A model generated the notes under the pieces. It was not told the DNA's origin. It worked only from the letters and a program-made list of their open reading frames with translations, and did no database searches. Of a stretch of 64,000 nt of DNA, positions 1-14,049 are shown one piece after another (positions within the stretch are counted from its first letter, which is position 1; each line of letters begins with the position of its first letter). A program made the translations under genes and the position numbers. The stretch is from Crambe crambe (lineage: Eukaryota; Porifera; Demospongiae; Poecilosclerida; Crambeidae), in assembly GCA_963924555.1 (NCBI GenBank), contig OZ004590.1, positions 6,688,001-6,752,000 on the forward strand, in the 5' to 3' direction.

Positions 1-1294
1 ATTACAGGATCTTGGCTGGTGACCACTGGGAACCTGTTTTCCTGGTGTCAGGTGATGATCTCAAGATCCACCTCTATAGAGAGAGTTGCTTGTCATCTGC
101 TTATGAAAATCAGTTGAACTACGAGAATCAGGTTGGTGTTTTGCATGGATAAAAGAAAATGTTTGGTAGTGGCAGATGTCCGAAAGAGATGCATTTCACT
201 GTTGGAGTTCTAAGTTTGATCTTGTTTAGTTTAGCTTCCAAGAAGAGTCCTGTGAACAGTTCTTCCCGGAATTTCAAGATCTTCCCAGTAGCGTCACGTA
301 CATGGATATCAAGTTAATTGGAACACACAGACTGACAGCTCTTGGCTGTCAAGCTGGATACTTGCGTTGTAGTCTTGTAGACCTCACATCCAATGGTAAG
401 TGTGCATGTGCAGTACAGCAAAGCTGTGGCTGTATGATCCCCCCTCCATTTTGTGCAGTTCTTGTGAAAACATTCAATTCAAGTGCGATGGATGGTCCCA
501 TCACATCAGTCAAACTTTTCACAGCAAAGACAACCTGCAGAAGTGAGCATCCCTTGCTGTGGTCCATGAGATCCTAATCCCTAAATATGTGTCCATCCTT
601 CAGGTGGCAAGGATGAGCTCTCTGACTATCATCTTTTAGTCGGTTCTGCAGTTGAATTAGGAGTAGTGTTCCTGTAAGACTGATCGTTAAGTTCTATTGA
701 AAAAAAATTATCACCTCCTTTTCGGTTTATCTCTTTGCAGGAATGTTCTGGAGTGTGGCTTTGGAAATTCCTTGGTTCTTCCTTCCTCACACATCCACGA
801 TAGCGTTCTCTGCTCAACTGTGGCCGACTTGGATTGGGATGGCAGGAAGGAACTTGTCTTGGGGACATATGGAAAGGTAGTGGCATGAAATTTGTTTTGA
901 GGGTGATGAGGATTTTTATTCTACACTGCGCACAGCAAATACTAGTCTATAGAGTGGATGAAGAAGGCAAGCACATAAGTTAGGCATAAGTACATAACTA
1001 ATACTAGTCTCTCTTTTCTTGTGTAGACGGTTCAGCTGAATTGGTATGGCGAAGAAGCTTTTCTCACCCAATCCATGGTCTGTGGTATGGGGACCTCACC
1101 AGAGATGGCCTCTCTGAGCTGGCTGTGCTTTCCATGGGAGGTATTCATATACTGCAGGTAAATGGATCATGTGGAAAAAAAATGGAGGGGTTTAGCATGT
1201 GATGATTCTCACTTCTCAGCATGATATGAAACAAGTTAGTGAACTTTGCATCAAAAGATCCGTGGACATGTTAAACCTTGAAGAACAGAGATAG
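1..1294 (+). CDS. KPTN: Kaptin (KICSTOR complex subunit), 3' part
   Basis: Kaptin is a beta-propeller/FG-GAP-like protein of the KICSTOR complex, which holds GATOR1 at the lysosome and restrains mTORC1 when amino acids are low. The 5' end is outside the window; the first visible exon begins after an acceptor at base 7. Exons run through LAGDHWEPVFLVSGDD, the segment TYMDIKLIGTHRLTALGCQ, DSVLCSTVADLDWDGRKELV and a block ending GDLTRDGLSELAVLSMGG. The last two match the human kaptin segments around DLDGQKEVLLGTYG and DLTGDGLQELAVVS as I recall them. After HILQ (about 1160) a short last exon near 1220-1294 reads HDMKQVSELCIKRS and stops at TAG 1292-1294, like the human C-terminus after VHILQ. 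The gene converges on BRF1, with 119 bp between the stops. The family call is firm; exon edges are approximate. Confidence 0.88.
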
Positions 1295-1413
1295 CAGCAG
1301 TTCAAAGAATTTTTTAGTCCAACAATTTTTGATCTGAAATAAAATTAATGTTTTGATCTGGTTATTCAACAATGAGCAGAGTGATTTGAAAGAGAAAAAA
1401 GAACTATGGTGTC

Positions 1414-4400
1414 TTAGTATTCTTCATATTCGTCGTCACAGTCACTATGAATAAGAAGAGGGTCATCCTCATATACAAGTTTTTCTATTTCCTCATCATT
1501 CAGACCATCCTCCTCCTCCTCCCCTCCTTCTTCATCAGCTTCAACGTACTGCACAGGACCACTCTCTTCCACGATGTCACCCGATCCTTCACCTCCATTG
1601 CCACTTTCAAGTCTTTCCAAGTCCTTCAGTTTATTATCCACCACATCTTCCATCAGGAAATCCCTATTCCAATCCAACAACTTCTTCCTTTTTGATGACA
1701 AATCTGCCGCTGTGGAGGGGGTTAAAAAACAATAGATTATAAGGGGTCAGTACCTCTTGACCACTTTATAAGAGCCCACATAATGTGAAATGGTATTCCA
1801 GCCATGAAAAGGTAAGTTTTCTTGGTCTTTACAAATGTTCTCTATTTAGTATGACATACACAACTTATTTCATCTTCTATTCCTTTCACAAGTAGCTACT
1901 AAAATGCTGGTCAGATTAGTTTAAAACTATTGCCAGATTACTAATTATGGTCAGATTAGTTTACTAACTATAGTGGTATTGATGGAGAGATGAGAAGTTC
2001 CGTTTCCTCGTACTCAATGAAGGCAACCTGTTCCCCACAAGAGTTCTTGTGATGGCTAAAGATCTACTCTGAGGTGGCTGCATCACTTCACTAGTGCCAC
2101 TCGATGTGGTAGTAGTGACCTCGGCAACAACGGCAGTGGAGTCAGCATTACTGCTTCCTGCTGGATTCTCAGAATCAAACTCAATGTCTCTCAAAACATC
2201 ATAGTTGATTTTTGTTGATATTTTTCTCTCCACCAACATTTTTCCAATGGCCTCGCCAGCATTGCTGTAAGTCTGCTGCTGGTAAGTCTTAGGTTTCCTT
2301 GAACCCCGTGACCTTCCCTGTAAAGCAGTCACTCACCTATGAAAGATGGATAGATGACATCTTATAACAGTTCTCACTTTTCTCTGTTTTTCCTTTTCCG
2401 CTTTCTCCAATGCCCGCTTCTCTCTTCGCACTGTCAAAGGGAAAAGATGCAAAAAAAAAATCATTCTCCTCTGCAACTCTTTCCCATTTGGAGTTCGGGA
2501 AAAGGAGGGGGAGATGACAAGACTTACATTCTCTTTCCTTGAGGAAGTCTCCATTCTCAGCAAACCAGAGGTGTGTTTTTATTTTCACTTCTTCCTCAGA
2601 GAGTAACATCTGTGTGTCCAGCAACATGAGAGAAATGAACAATGTCAAGAAAGTTAGGGTTGTTTCTGCATAACTGAAGCATACATTTTACCGACTCACT
2701 CCATCAATTTCTCCATCATCAATATCATCAATGTAGAGGTTCCCATAGTTACCTGATGGTAGGGACTCCCCCTCATCTGCAAAATTAGGCATTGGACTTC
2801 ACTATTGACACCCACACTCCTCACTCACCATTTACTTCCATCTCTCCCAACTTTGCCAACTCATCCAAGTTGTCGGTAAGACCGATGGACGATGAAGCAG
2901 CAAGAAAGCTCTCCGTGAAGCGAGCTTTTGCGATGATCTCATCCACGGATTGGTTCTTAATTCCACCAAAACCTCCCACTGCATCATCATCTTCATCACC
3001 TTCTTCATCACCATCACATTCTTTACCACTACTCTCACTCTGCAAAGATTAACACAACACTACTCAGTAATCTACATCGGAAGCTATCTCAGTAATCTAC
3101 ATCATTAGACACTAATCACTATCTCAGTAATCTACATCAGTAATCTAATGTGTCTCAGTAATCTATGTACCTTCTGCTTGGCTTTTTTCTTGGCCTCCAG
3201 ATAACTTGGAGGGTCATGTTCCTGCTCCAGATCTATCTTCAAGAATTCTTCAATGGTGAGACGACTGGAAGCAGTGTCCTTGAAGTCACCCAGACGCTTT
3301 CGGAGAGTTCCATCAGAGAGTTTCACCACCCGTGCCACTTCCCTCACACTCCGGTTGAAGTTGTGGATTCTGGCAGAGACGAGAAGTGCTGTAGGAGAGA
3401 AGGAGGGAGACAAGTGAGTTGGACTCAATCAAGAGACATTGGTCATCGATCCCCACCAGCTCCACAGAGGCCAGCTGGTCTCCTCCCATGATGGATCCAA
3501 TCACGTTTCATCCGAGCTACGAGTCTGAGGGCAGTCATGGACACTTCATGCGTCTTGTCCCCCAGTTCAAGTTTGTGCGCAAACCGATGAATATAGAGGC
3601 AGGGGTCTAGGGGATTTAGAGTCATTAAACAGCAGAGGAGTTTTTACTACACTGGACTAGGGAAATTTAACAAAGGAAACTTTTGGTGTGTCCACTACGA
3701 TCACGCATACCAATTGCAGGTGGGTTGATGTGCAGGGCATTGGCCAATCTGAGATACGCTCTACCCAGTGAATATACATTGATCTGAAAAAATTAGAATA
3801 CTCATGGAATACTAGAGATTACTACAAAATACTATGGAAAGTTAACCTGCAGCACATCACTGAAGTCCAGTAGTAGATCTGCAACCTCCAGAGTCAAGAA
3901 TGCTAACTTCAGAGCACAATTTGTATTTGCGAAGGACTTATCACATGACACCAACATTGGCATGAATGTGACTAGATTGGTTTCAATGTTCCAACACTAT
4001 TAGAATATGTGGTTTCCCCATATCAATATTAGGATACGGGGTGTCCCCTCACTGCGACAAACAAGGTAGAGGCAAGCAGTGTCAATGATGCTAGATTTTC
4101 TCCCTCTTGTCAGGTTCAGCTGGAGAGCCATTTTGAAAAACATCAGTGCCGAATCGATGCAGTGCTGGTTCAATTTGAGCATATGACCCAGGTTGTTCAG
4201 ACGTTTCTTAGCTACGTATAATGTAAAGACATCAATAAGATCATAGGGACTTGTATAGTCCTTGTTATGTTTTCCATTTACCCTGAGCTAATGTGATTTC
4301 ACGAGAAACTTTTCCCATGCCATGACGGAAGCCACTCCCACTTAGAGGTATCTTGGAACCTGTGTTTATATCCAATAATCACTCATTTACACCATTGATG

Positions 4401-4615
4401 ACACTTTACCAGATCTACACATGGCCTATCTCACCTTCTGAAGAAACGAACTGCCCTATGACTGAAGATGCTCCACTGCTTTGTTCAGCAAAAGCGACCT
4501 CGGACACTATGATGTTGTCCTCCAGGACACAACCACATCCAGTGCAGACTGCATCTCCTCTGGACTGGTCGTACTCGATGTCTGAGCCGCCACAATGCGA
4601 GCACACGGTAGACAT
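1414..4615 (-). CDS. BRF1: TFIIIB subunit BRF1 (RNA polymerase III initiation factor)
   Basis: BRF1 joins TBP and BDP1 to form TFIIIB, which recruits RNA polymerase III to tRNA and 5S genes in the nucleus. The start exon (4615 down to about 4430) encodes a TFIIB-type zinc ribbon with paired cysteines CSHCGG and [11 protein letters not shown]. The two cyclin folds follow in several short exons: [17 protein letters not shown] near 4160, the segment [17 protein letters not shown] near 3750, [18 protein letters not shown] near 3600 and [19 protein letters not shown] near 3230. The BRF1-specific C-terminal half includes [17 protein letters not shown] near 2220, equivalent to human KMLEQKKISSKINYSVL. 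It ends in a long acidic tail with [12 protein letters not shown] and the stop at 1414, as in human BRF1. It is divergent from the B-box gene, with 174 bp between start codons. Confidence 0.95.
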
Positions 4616-4789
4616 GTAAGATTACCAGCTACAGAGATTTTCTGTGATGGCTGTAGCAGAGTATACTATAGCTGCTCCACTGAGCGATTAATTTTAGAAA
4701 CCACACCCATTTTCTTTGCTACGTATGCGCGCAGTAGATATCCCAGCTGGGAAGACCTGGGGAAAATCCCATTCTCGCCCCTTGGAAAA
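4616..4789. promoter_or_regulatory. Shared divergent promoter region, BRF1 / B-box gene
   Basis: The 174 bp between the two start codons must hold both core promoters and 5' UTRs unless there are upstream noncoding exons. A CG-rich TATGCGCGCAG stretch near 4725-4735 resembles half of an NRF1 site. No TATA box or other clear element was seen. Confidence 0.5.
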
Positions 4790-6178
4790 ATGGCTTCAGA
4801 GGTTCCTGGACGTGTTGACGAGAATACAGGCATTCACAATGGCACTCACAACCATGTAAGAGATAACCACTTCACTAACGGTGCAACTTGCCAGAATTGC
4901 GTGCTGGATGAGGACGCCATAGCTTTCTGCAAAGAATGCAAACGCCTTCTCTGTGAGGAGTGTCTGAGTTTTCACAGACGTCAAGTCGACACGAGCAAGC
5001 ACGAGATCGAGGAAAGTCCCGACGCCGAGAAGCTCAAGAAGGTGTACTTGTGTGATAAGCATGGTGATAAGGCATTGGATTACTTTTGCAAGGACTGCAA
5101 GATCCCTATATGCCATCACTGCTACATGGCAGCTGGCTGCAGGGAACATGAAGTAATGGTGTCCACCAGTGTGCGTGAGGAAATCTCAGCTCTCTTGGAT
5201 CGAGTCAAAGAGAACAAGACACGCTTCATTCATCATGCTGAGCACATCGAATCTGTGATTGGACGAAATGCCGATGCCTTGGTCCAATGTGAGGCCCAGG
5301 TTGAGCGAGAGTTTGACAGGATGATCCATGAGCTGAAAGAAAGGAAGACAAAGATTCTTACTTTTTTGAAAGAAGAAACCGAAAAGAACGATCAAAAGAT
5401 CAAAGAAGAAAAAGATTTCGTTAAACAAAAACTTGATGGTATGACAAAGAAAATCTCTGATGCTGAAGTGTTGCTGAAGACCAAGAAGGAAGCCAAGTTG
5501 ATGGTAAACAGGGTGAGCATGAATTCTGATCTTGCAATGGAAGCTTCACATGCATGGGAAGTGGAGAATGCTACCCTTCGTTCCTGGCAACTGGACCACG
5601 AGAAGCAGGAGGATCACGCTAAAAAATTCAGTTCCTTGATCCCCAAGCCAAAAAAAACTGACATCAAGGTTGTAGGCCTTACCGAGGCTCGTGTTGGAGT
5701 GGAGAACGTATTCAAAGTTAAAGTTGATATCATTGACCAGTTCAAAGCGTATGACAACGCTGTGATTAATGGTTTCTTATCAGTTAAGATCACTTTCAAA
5801 CCAACCAGCAACAGGACTGCAAGTGTCCTGCCACGCACTATCGATAGGGATCCAACTTCAAATGTGTGGACGGTTACTTACTTCTTGCGTCAGCAAGGAA
5901 GGGTGAGCGTATCTGTATCAGTCTGTGGGGTGGAGCCAGAGAACCAACCATGGACCTCTAACACTGACCCGAAAAAGAAAGAAATCAAGGTCAACGATAG
6001 GGTGGTGAGGGGAATTGATTGGAAATGGGACAACCAGGACGGGGGAATGGGGAACAAAGGAACGGTCGTGTACGTCAAAGATCAATGGGTGAACGTCAAG
6101 TGGGATAATTCCAAGAAACCACTCGATTACAGATGGGGAAATCAAGATTGCTATGATCTTAAAGTGGTTTCTGAATAA
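4790..6178 (+). CDS. Intronless B-box / coiled-coil / filamin-like / MIB-HERC2 domain protein (TRIM-like, no RING)
   Basis: A 462-residue protein in one exon. The start at 4790 (MASEVPGR) is preferred; the frame is open to an ATG at 4595, but that lies inside the BRF1 first exon. Residues 34-71 form a first B-box zinc finger (CQNC, CKEC, CEEC, then His) and residues 88-120 a second (CDKH, CKDC, CHHC, CREH). A long charged coiled coil covers about 125-270, and about 285-395 look like the filamin-type beta-sandwich common in TRIM proteins. The last 65 residues (VNDRVVRGIDWKWDNQDGG to RWGNQDCYDLKVV) are a MIB/HERC2 domain, which in Mindbomb and HERC2 binds substrates. No RING precedes the B-boxes, so ligase activity cannot be assumed. 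An AATAAA overlaps the stop codon (6174-6179). Domain calls are family knowledge; function is unknown. Confidence 0.9.
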   Translation: MASEVPGRVDENTGIHNGTHNHVRDNHFTNGATCQNCVLDEDAIAFCKECKRLLCEECLSFHRRQVDTSKHEIEESPDAEKLKKVYLCDKHGDKALDYFCKDCKIPICHHCYMAAGCREHEVMVSTSVREEISALLDRVKENKTRFIHHAEHIESVIGRNADALVQCEAQVEREFDRMIHELKERKTKILTFLKEETEKNDQKIKEEKDFVKQKLDGMTKKISDAEVLLKTKKEAKLMVNRVSMNSDLAMEASHAWEVENATLRSWQLDHEKQEDHAKKFSSLIPKPKKTDIKVVGLTEARVGVENVFKVKVDIIDQFKAYDNAVINGFLSVKITFKPTSNRTASVLPRTIDRDPTSNVWTVTYFLRQQGRVSVSVSVCGVEPENQPWTSNTDPKKKEIKVNDRVVRGIDWKWDNQDGGMGNKGTVVYVKDQWVNVKWDNSKKPLDYRWGNQDCYDLKVVSE

Positions 6179-6275
6179 ACAAGAACACAATTTTATACTT
6201 TCAGTTTTGTATTATTAGTTAAGCATGTTGAGTTGTTTTGTGATGAATTTAGTTCTGTTCCATGAAATATCATCC

Positions 6276-7608
<1,333 letters not shown>

Positions 7609-7753
7609 TTCGAGTGAGTGCTGAAGTGAAAATAATGGAATCTACAATCTAGACCGCAATTAATATTAACGCAGACTTATTACGTCATAGGGGAAGTCCG
7701 GGAAAAAAATATTCAATTATCATTTTCGACTACTGTAATAATTTCAGTCAGAA
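7609..7753. promoter_or_regulatory. Shared divergent promoter region, ALKBH6 / Dicer
   Basis: 145 bp between the start codons. It includes TTACGTCA at 7680-7687, an ATF/CREB-like octamer. No TATA box was seen. Confidence 0.5.
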
Positions 7754-10700
7754 ATGGACAAGAGGAAGGACTGCATTGCGAGACCTTACCAGTTAGAGCT
7801 TTTGGAGGCAGCTCTAGAAGACAACACGATCGTTAACCTGGGCACCGGTGCAGGGAAGACATACATTGCAGTCATGTTGATCAAGGAGCTCTCTTCCCAA
7901 GTTCTCTTGCCCTTCAGTGATGAGAATGCAAAGAGAACTGTATTCCTGGTGACTACTGGTAGGTCTAATTTCTACATGGAATAACTGTTAGTTTTTTTTC
8001 TTAGTTTAGTTTTGGACACACCCCCTAAGTCCAGCTCCTGGTCCATTTAACTCACAACCCATACCCTCTTTTATCAGGCAGGGTCTGGTCAAATTCCTAT
8101 ATACACAGTCAGCAATCTAATTAAATTTCTAACGAAATATTTGGCACATGCAATCTTGTATTGGCTTGACAATATTGCATCCATACATTGCGTGCGTCCA
8201 CATCATGTCCATAGTGATCTCATCTAACGTCATGTGACATAATTATGTAAAGTATCCAAGATTTTCTTGGACAGCAGAACCACTCGTGTATAAGGAATTT
8301 GACCAGACCCTTTCGTTCCCCCACTCGATACAAAAAAGAAAGAATCGATGTGGCTTGTGAGACTATGGTCTATTACACTAAAGGGGGAGAGGACGGTAGG
8401 TGTGTGGGGGGAGGGGGAGGGGGCTACACTACATCGTACCATTTTATATGATTCTTCAAAACTATACAGTTCCATTGGTAAAGCAACAGGCGGATTATAT
8501 AAAACTCCACACGCAACTGGACGTGGGGCAGTATACTGGAGATATGAATGTTGACAGTTGGCACCAGTGGAGATGGAACAACGAATTTGAAAAGAATCAA
8601 GTCTTGGTCATGACTATGACGATCTTCAAAAACCTGATTCTCGAGGGTAAACTCAAGTTTTCGCAAGTGAATTTGCTCATCTTTGATGAGTGTCATCATG
8701 CAGTGAAGAACCATGACTACGTTCAGATCATGAGGCGATTCAAGGACCTCACAAAGTCATATGATCTGCACTACACGCGAGTGCTAGGACTCACTGCCTC
8801 TCTCATTCCCAGCAAATGTAAGCCGGGAGACCTCGAGAAAAAGATCGAAGAACTGGAAAAGACATTGTGTTGTCGGTCACAGACGGCAGAAGACCTGGCG
8901 GAAGTGGCCAAGTATGCCACTAACCCAATGGAGGTTACTCGTAAGTACAAGTCAGGTGACTCTGAGTGTGATATAGTGGAGCTCAAACAAATATTAGAAG
9001 AACCAGTTAATTTCCTGGAGGCTTTTGATAAAACATTGAAAGAGAGCGAGTTTTACGAAATTGTGAAGCTGAATCTCGAAGACTGCCTCCACATTCTGTT
9101 AAATCTTGGAATCTGGTGTGCACACCAGTTTGCCCTCAATGGCCTTCAAGATATTTCCTCTCAGATCATAGAGAAGCAAGGCATCTTTGGAAACGACTGG
9201 GAGGAATCATTGATTCATTTGGGGAGAACTCACTTGAAGATCTTTATCGATGAGAGTGAAAAGAAAATGAAAATAAAAGGAAGAATTCACATGACTGATA
9301 AAGTTATGAAGCTTCTCCTCCAGCTTGGAGATTCTGCCACTACTGATAAACTCTTTGGGATAATATTTACTGAACGTAGAACAACAGCTGCCTTTCTCTG
9401 TCAACTGCTCCAGAACCGGATCAGCGAAGACCAAGATTTGAAAGATATTCGGTGTGATTATGTGGTGGGACATAATGAAGGCAGCAAGAAGGGTACATAC
9501 CTCAGAAAAGAGGCACACATGAGTATCAAGAAACAGGAAGAAGTCCTGGGAAAGTTCCGCAAGGGAAAGATCAATGTTCTTATCTCAACAAGCGTTGTGG
9601 AAGAAGGCGTCGATGTGCCACGATGTAACATGGTCGTTCGTTTCGATTTCCCTCAGAATTTCAGATCCTATGTCCAATCAAAAGGTCGTGCACGAGCAAG
9701 AGATTCCAAGTACATCTTGTTGATTGATGAAGATAACGCCAGCAAATTACAAGCTGACCTGAGGGATTATAACTCCTTGGTCAAGGAGCTGGAGCGAATC
9801 TGCCATGGAAGACACAACTTTGACGAAGAGGAGATCTTGAAGCAGCTGCAAGATAAGGTGGAGCCATACAGGAAAGGAAGAGCTACTGCTACCATAAACT
9901 CAAGCCTCAGTCTCGTCTATAAGTGAGTTTCAAGATGGCCTTTCACTAGCTATTGGTCTTGTATTTCTTGGTGGGGGCTCGTCAGAAGAATGTATAGGAA
10001 CCTTTTTCTTTGTTATCAGCTAATAAGATCTTATTCGTGCACAAATACTGCTAACATAAGGTCTTATTTGTACACAGATACTGTCAGAAGCTTCCTAAGG
10101 ACAGTTACACAACTGTTCTTGCTCCTGATTTTGCCACCAAGCGAAGAGAGATTAAGGATACCACTGATACTTCTTCATCATACCGAATTAAAAACCAGAA
10201 GATGGAATATTGCACCACTCTCAGCCTCCCTATGAGTTCACCAGTAAAAGAACCCATTGAGGTAAGCCCCTGTAGAGGGTAAGCCCCTAGGGTAAGCCCC
10301 TGTAATTAAAGAAGGTATTGGTAGAGTTTCTCTATGGCAATTTACCACATTTTCATTTTCATATTTGATAGGGAAAATGGTTCCCCACCAAAAGACTTGC
10401 TGATAAATCAGCTGCTCTGGAGGCAGTGAAGATGTTGGACCAGGCTGGAGAATTGGATGTTTATCTCAAGCCTATCAGTAAAGATGATGACACAGAAGAT
10501 GAAGAGGAGGACATGGAGGAAGTTGGAGGGAAATCTCGCCTTGCCGGTACTGGGAAAAAGATGAACTATTACCCAAATAAGGTCCGCCATCTTTTTATGA
10601 TTTTATCTCTCATTTATCATTGATATCTTTTTTCAGACAGCAACTCCCCTCACTGACTGTTTTCCAGTGTGTAGTCCAGATAGAAGCAATCACCTCTACA

Positions 10701-13700
10701 TGTTCATCATTTCAGATGCCACCACCAACAACCTCCACTTGTCGCTTCAGGACTCCATAGAGCAGCTGTCGTTCGGAATCCTGACCAGCAAGACTCTGCC
10801 CCATTTGAAGGTTAGGAGACAGTTATTTTGTTTGGAACTAAAGTACACCATCATGAGTTTACATCACAATAATTTTTGTCCCAAATTCTAAGAAACCTCT
10901 CTGTCCTTTCTTTTTTAACTTCAGATTCCAGAGTTTTCCCTTTATGATGACAAGAGGGAACTCCATGTCAAGATTTCCAAGTACCACAGTGAAGTAACAC
11001 TCAATGGTACAGAGCTAGACGTGCTGAAGCAATCTCATGCTGCCATTTTTGGAGATGTTCTCAAGATCCGACCATCTTGGCTCAAGTGTTGCTTTGAGTC
11101 GGCAGAAAAGAACTACCTTGTAGTTCCTATCAATGTCATTCCAGTGACCAATCCGATGGAGGCTTACATTGATTTCAATATGGCTCGAAAATTAGCGGAT
11201 ATGAGAATAAAAAATCCCGACGAAGGTGCAGCAAGTAAAGCTGACCATTTACACCCAATAGTTTGGCCCATGGCAATGGAGAATTTCCGTAACACAATTG
11301 TTGTGCCCAAGTATGAGCCGCCTAACAACATCCATAAGATATATGAAGTTAAAGAAGTGTCCAGCACAGTTACCCTTTCTTCCCCTTTCCCTGATTCGAA
11401 ATTTCAAACTTACAAGGAGTACTTTGAAGTGAAATACAGCTGCTCCTTCACGGATTTAGCCCAGCCAGCACTCCTCTGCAAACCTCTTGGTGAGTCTTCC
11501 ATTCGCCTGCAGCTTCTAAAGTCGAGATTCAAGAACCCTGATGGAACAGACATTGAGAAGAGTGAGCATCGGGGAAGGACTATCGAGTTATTTCCTGAAG
11601 TGTGTGACTTCTATCCACTGCCTGCTAACCTGTGGAAGCTCAGTCTTTGCATCCCTTCCATTCTCTGGAGAGTGGAGTGCATACTTGCTGTGAATCTTCT
11701 TCGCTCCAAAATCTCTGAAGACACAGGAATAGGAAGGTACGAAAATCAGAATGAAATCACCACTTGCATCGACTTCAAAGGCTATAGGGACTTGGGGTTT
11801 GGGAATTTGAATACTCAGATATTTGGAACCAATGTTCTCGGAGAGCCTGAGGTCATACCCTATCTTGAGTCACACGACCCGTTGGAACTGCCACTTCGGG
11901 GACCTGACAATGTTCTTTTCCTTCAGGCACTGACCACCAAGAGTGCAGGGGACTCCATTGATTTGGAGAGGCTCGAGACACTTGGTGACTCCTTCCTTAA
12001 GTTCTCCACAACAGTGCATCTGTACTCCAATCGTCTCACCGCACATGAGGGCAGACTGAGTGCTGCCAGATCCCGCAGAGTTGGCAACCTGAATCTCTAC
12101 CGACTGGCCAATAGGAGAAGAATCACAGATACCATATTTTCTTCCATGTTTGACCCTCGACAGATGTGGACGCCTCCGTGTTTCACTTTTGAGAGAAAAG
12201 ACCCCAACTTGACCATTTCTCAACCACCAAAAGAAAAAAGTGGGGAGACCACTCCAAGCGACCAACAACATGTTTCTTCTTCGGAATCTTTCCGTTCTGA
12301 TCAAGAAAAGCATTATCTTTTCCATAAAGTTTCAGACAAAGGAGTGGCGGACTGTGTGGAGTCTTTAATTGGTGCTTACTTGGTGTCAGGAGGAATCGAG
12401 GCAGGACTGAAATTCATGAAATGGATGGGAATCAAGATCGTTGGAGCTGAAAACGGTGATGCTGAAAACGATGTTGATATGAAAGAGCTTGAAGATGGTG
12501 AGATCAGCAGATCGACGTCCAACTCCAGTACCGGATCATATATTTCTCCTCCACATCCAAAACAGGTGAGAATAAGCAAGAAAGACGAATCTCCTATCTT
12601 CATCAAGAACTCAGCAAGTATTCTGGAGCAGTTTTTTGGATCACTTCCAAAACGTCAGCTGAATAAAAAGGAAGAGATTGAGTTGAAGAGACTTCTAGCT
12701 ATCAGCATGCCAAAGTCTGGTGGCAACACTCTCTTAGGCTGGAGATTCAAAGATTGTACTCTTCTCTTACAAGCTGTCACTCACGCTTCCTACACTAAGA
12801 ACAGGATCACCGACTGTTACCAGCGCTTGGAATTCCTCGGAGATGCTGTTCTGGATTACCTTGTGACGTGTCACATCTATTCGACGTTTCCCACGTACGG
12901 CCCCGGTGAGATTTCACAGATGCGATCAGCACTGGTGAATAACATCACCTTTGCAGAATTGGCAGTGAAATTGGAACTGAACAAGAATTTGCTGTATAAC
13001 TCTCCGTTCCTGTATAAGCAAATTGAGCTTTACTTGAAGAGGGAGGATAAAGATCCTCAGGTTGAAGAGGATGAACATGATGCTATCTCTAATGATGAAG
13101 ACTCTGTTATCTCTGATGAACCGGTAAGTGTAGTTAGAGGAATTTTCAAGTTTTCAAGGGGGGGTCCAAGTACCACTCACTATCTTCAAAAAGAGGGAGG
13201 CCTAAGTGCTTAAGACCGGTAATTTTGTATTAGTAACACACAAGTCTCCTCCCCCCCCCCCCCCCAAAAAAAAAGAAGGAAAAAAAAGAAGAAAAGAAAA
13301 AAAAGGGGGGGGACTCCCCTCCCCTGCAGTGAAATCGAATAGCACTAACAGCTAAAAGAGAAATTTCATATTCAATTGTGCTTGTAGGATTCTTCAGCTG
13401 AGGACCTTGATGACACAGACCCTCCCAAAGTCTTGGGGGATATTCTGGAGTCTCTGGCTGGAGCCATTTTCGTTGACAGTGGGATGGATTTGGAGAGCGT
13501 GTGGGGAGTATTCCAGCCTCACTTTTCCAGAATAATTGGTATGAAACACACTCTGCACAGTATAAATCCAGTTTTTATTTATCTATTTATTTATTTACTT
13601 AGAAAGTTTCAATGGGAAAATCCCCATTGCACCGATAGAAGAACTTTACAAGAGAGAACCGGGTGTGAAAGTGACCAAGTATGCAACCATAAAGCTCTTG

Positions 13701-13917
13701 CTTACAATAGAGATGCAATGCAGTATAATTATAATATAAAAACTGTTTAATATTTAGGAAAAAAGTTGGGCCCAAGAGGATTTTGTGCACACTCACGTCC
13801 ACCTCAAGAGGGCCTGGAGGCACACCTTTAGAAGTCACCAAATGTGGAAGTACATTGAAAGCAGCCAAAGCACGTGCAGCTAAAGCCATGTTACGAAAGA
13901 TGAATGAACTCTCATAG
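7754..13917 (+). CDS. DICER1: Dicer ribonuclease
   Basis: Cleaves long dsRNA or hairpin precursors into small RNAs. Nine exons splice to 1603 codons: 7754-7958, 8470-9922, 10078-10261, 10372-10581, 10637-10810, 10925-13123, 13388-13538, 13603-13678 and 13758-13917. The N-terminal helicase has Walker A GTGAGKT (residues 30-36) and a DECH box (141-144), with the motif VI region [11 protein letters not shown] near 9680. A DUF283-type dimerisation domain covers about 553-680 and PAZ about 820-980. RNase IIIa has [14 protein letters not shown] (about 1088) with later [11 protein letters not shown]. RNase IIIb has [14 protein letters not shown] (about 1374) with later [17 protein letters not shown]. 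The acidic catalytic residues look intact. A divergent dsRNA-binding domain spans the last three exons ([12 protein letters not shown] ... [12 protein letters not shown]). With one Dicer visible I cannot assign a Dicer-1 or Dicer-2 role. Confidence 0.96.
13247..13319. repeat. Poly(C)/poly(A)/poly(G) low-complexity block in Dicer intron 6
   Basis: A run of about 16 C is followed by A/G-only sequence ending in a G8 run. It lies inside the intron between 13124 and 13387. A homopolymer this long is prone to assembly error. Confidence 0.9.
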
Positions 13918-14049
13918 CTATTTTTTTTATAACCATCCATTACACAGCTGGCTTAAAATTTTTTATCAGACAATTATTTTTATTTTTCCACATGATGATG
14001 ATAAATTATTATGAAGTAGAAGTAGACCAGTTATGGCTAGCTATGTGAG

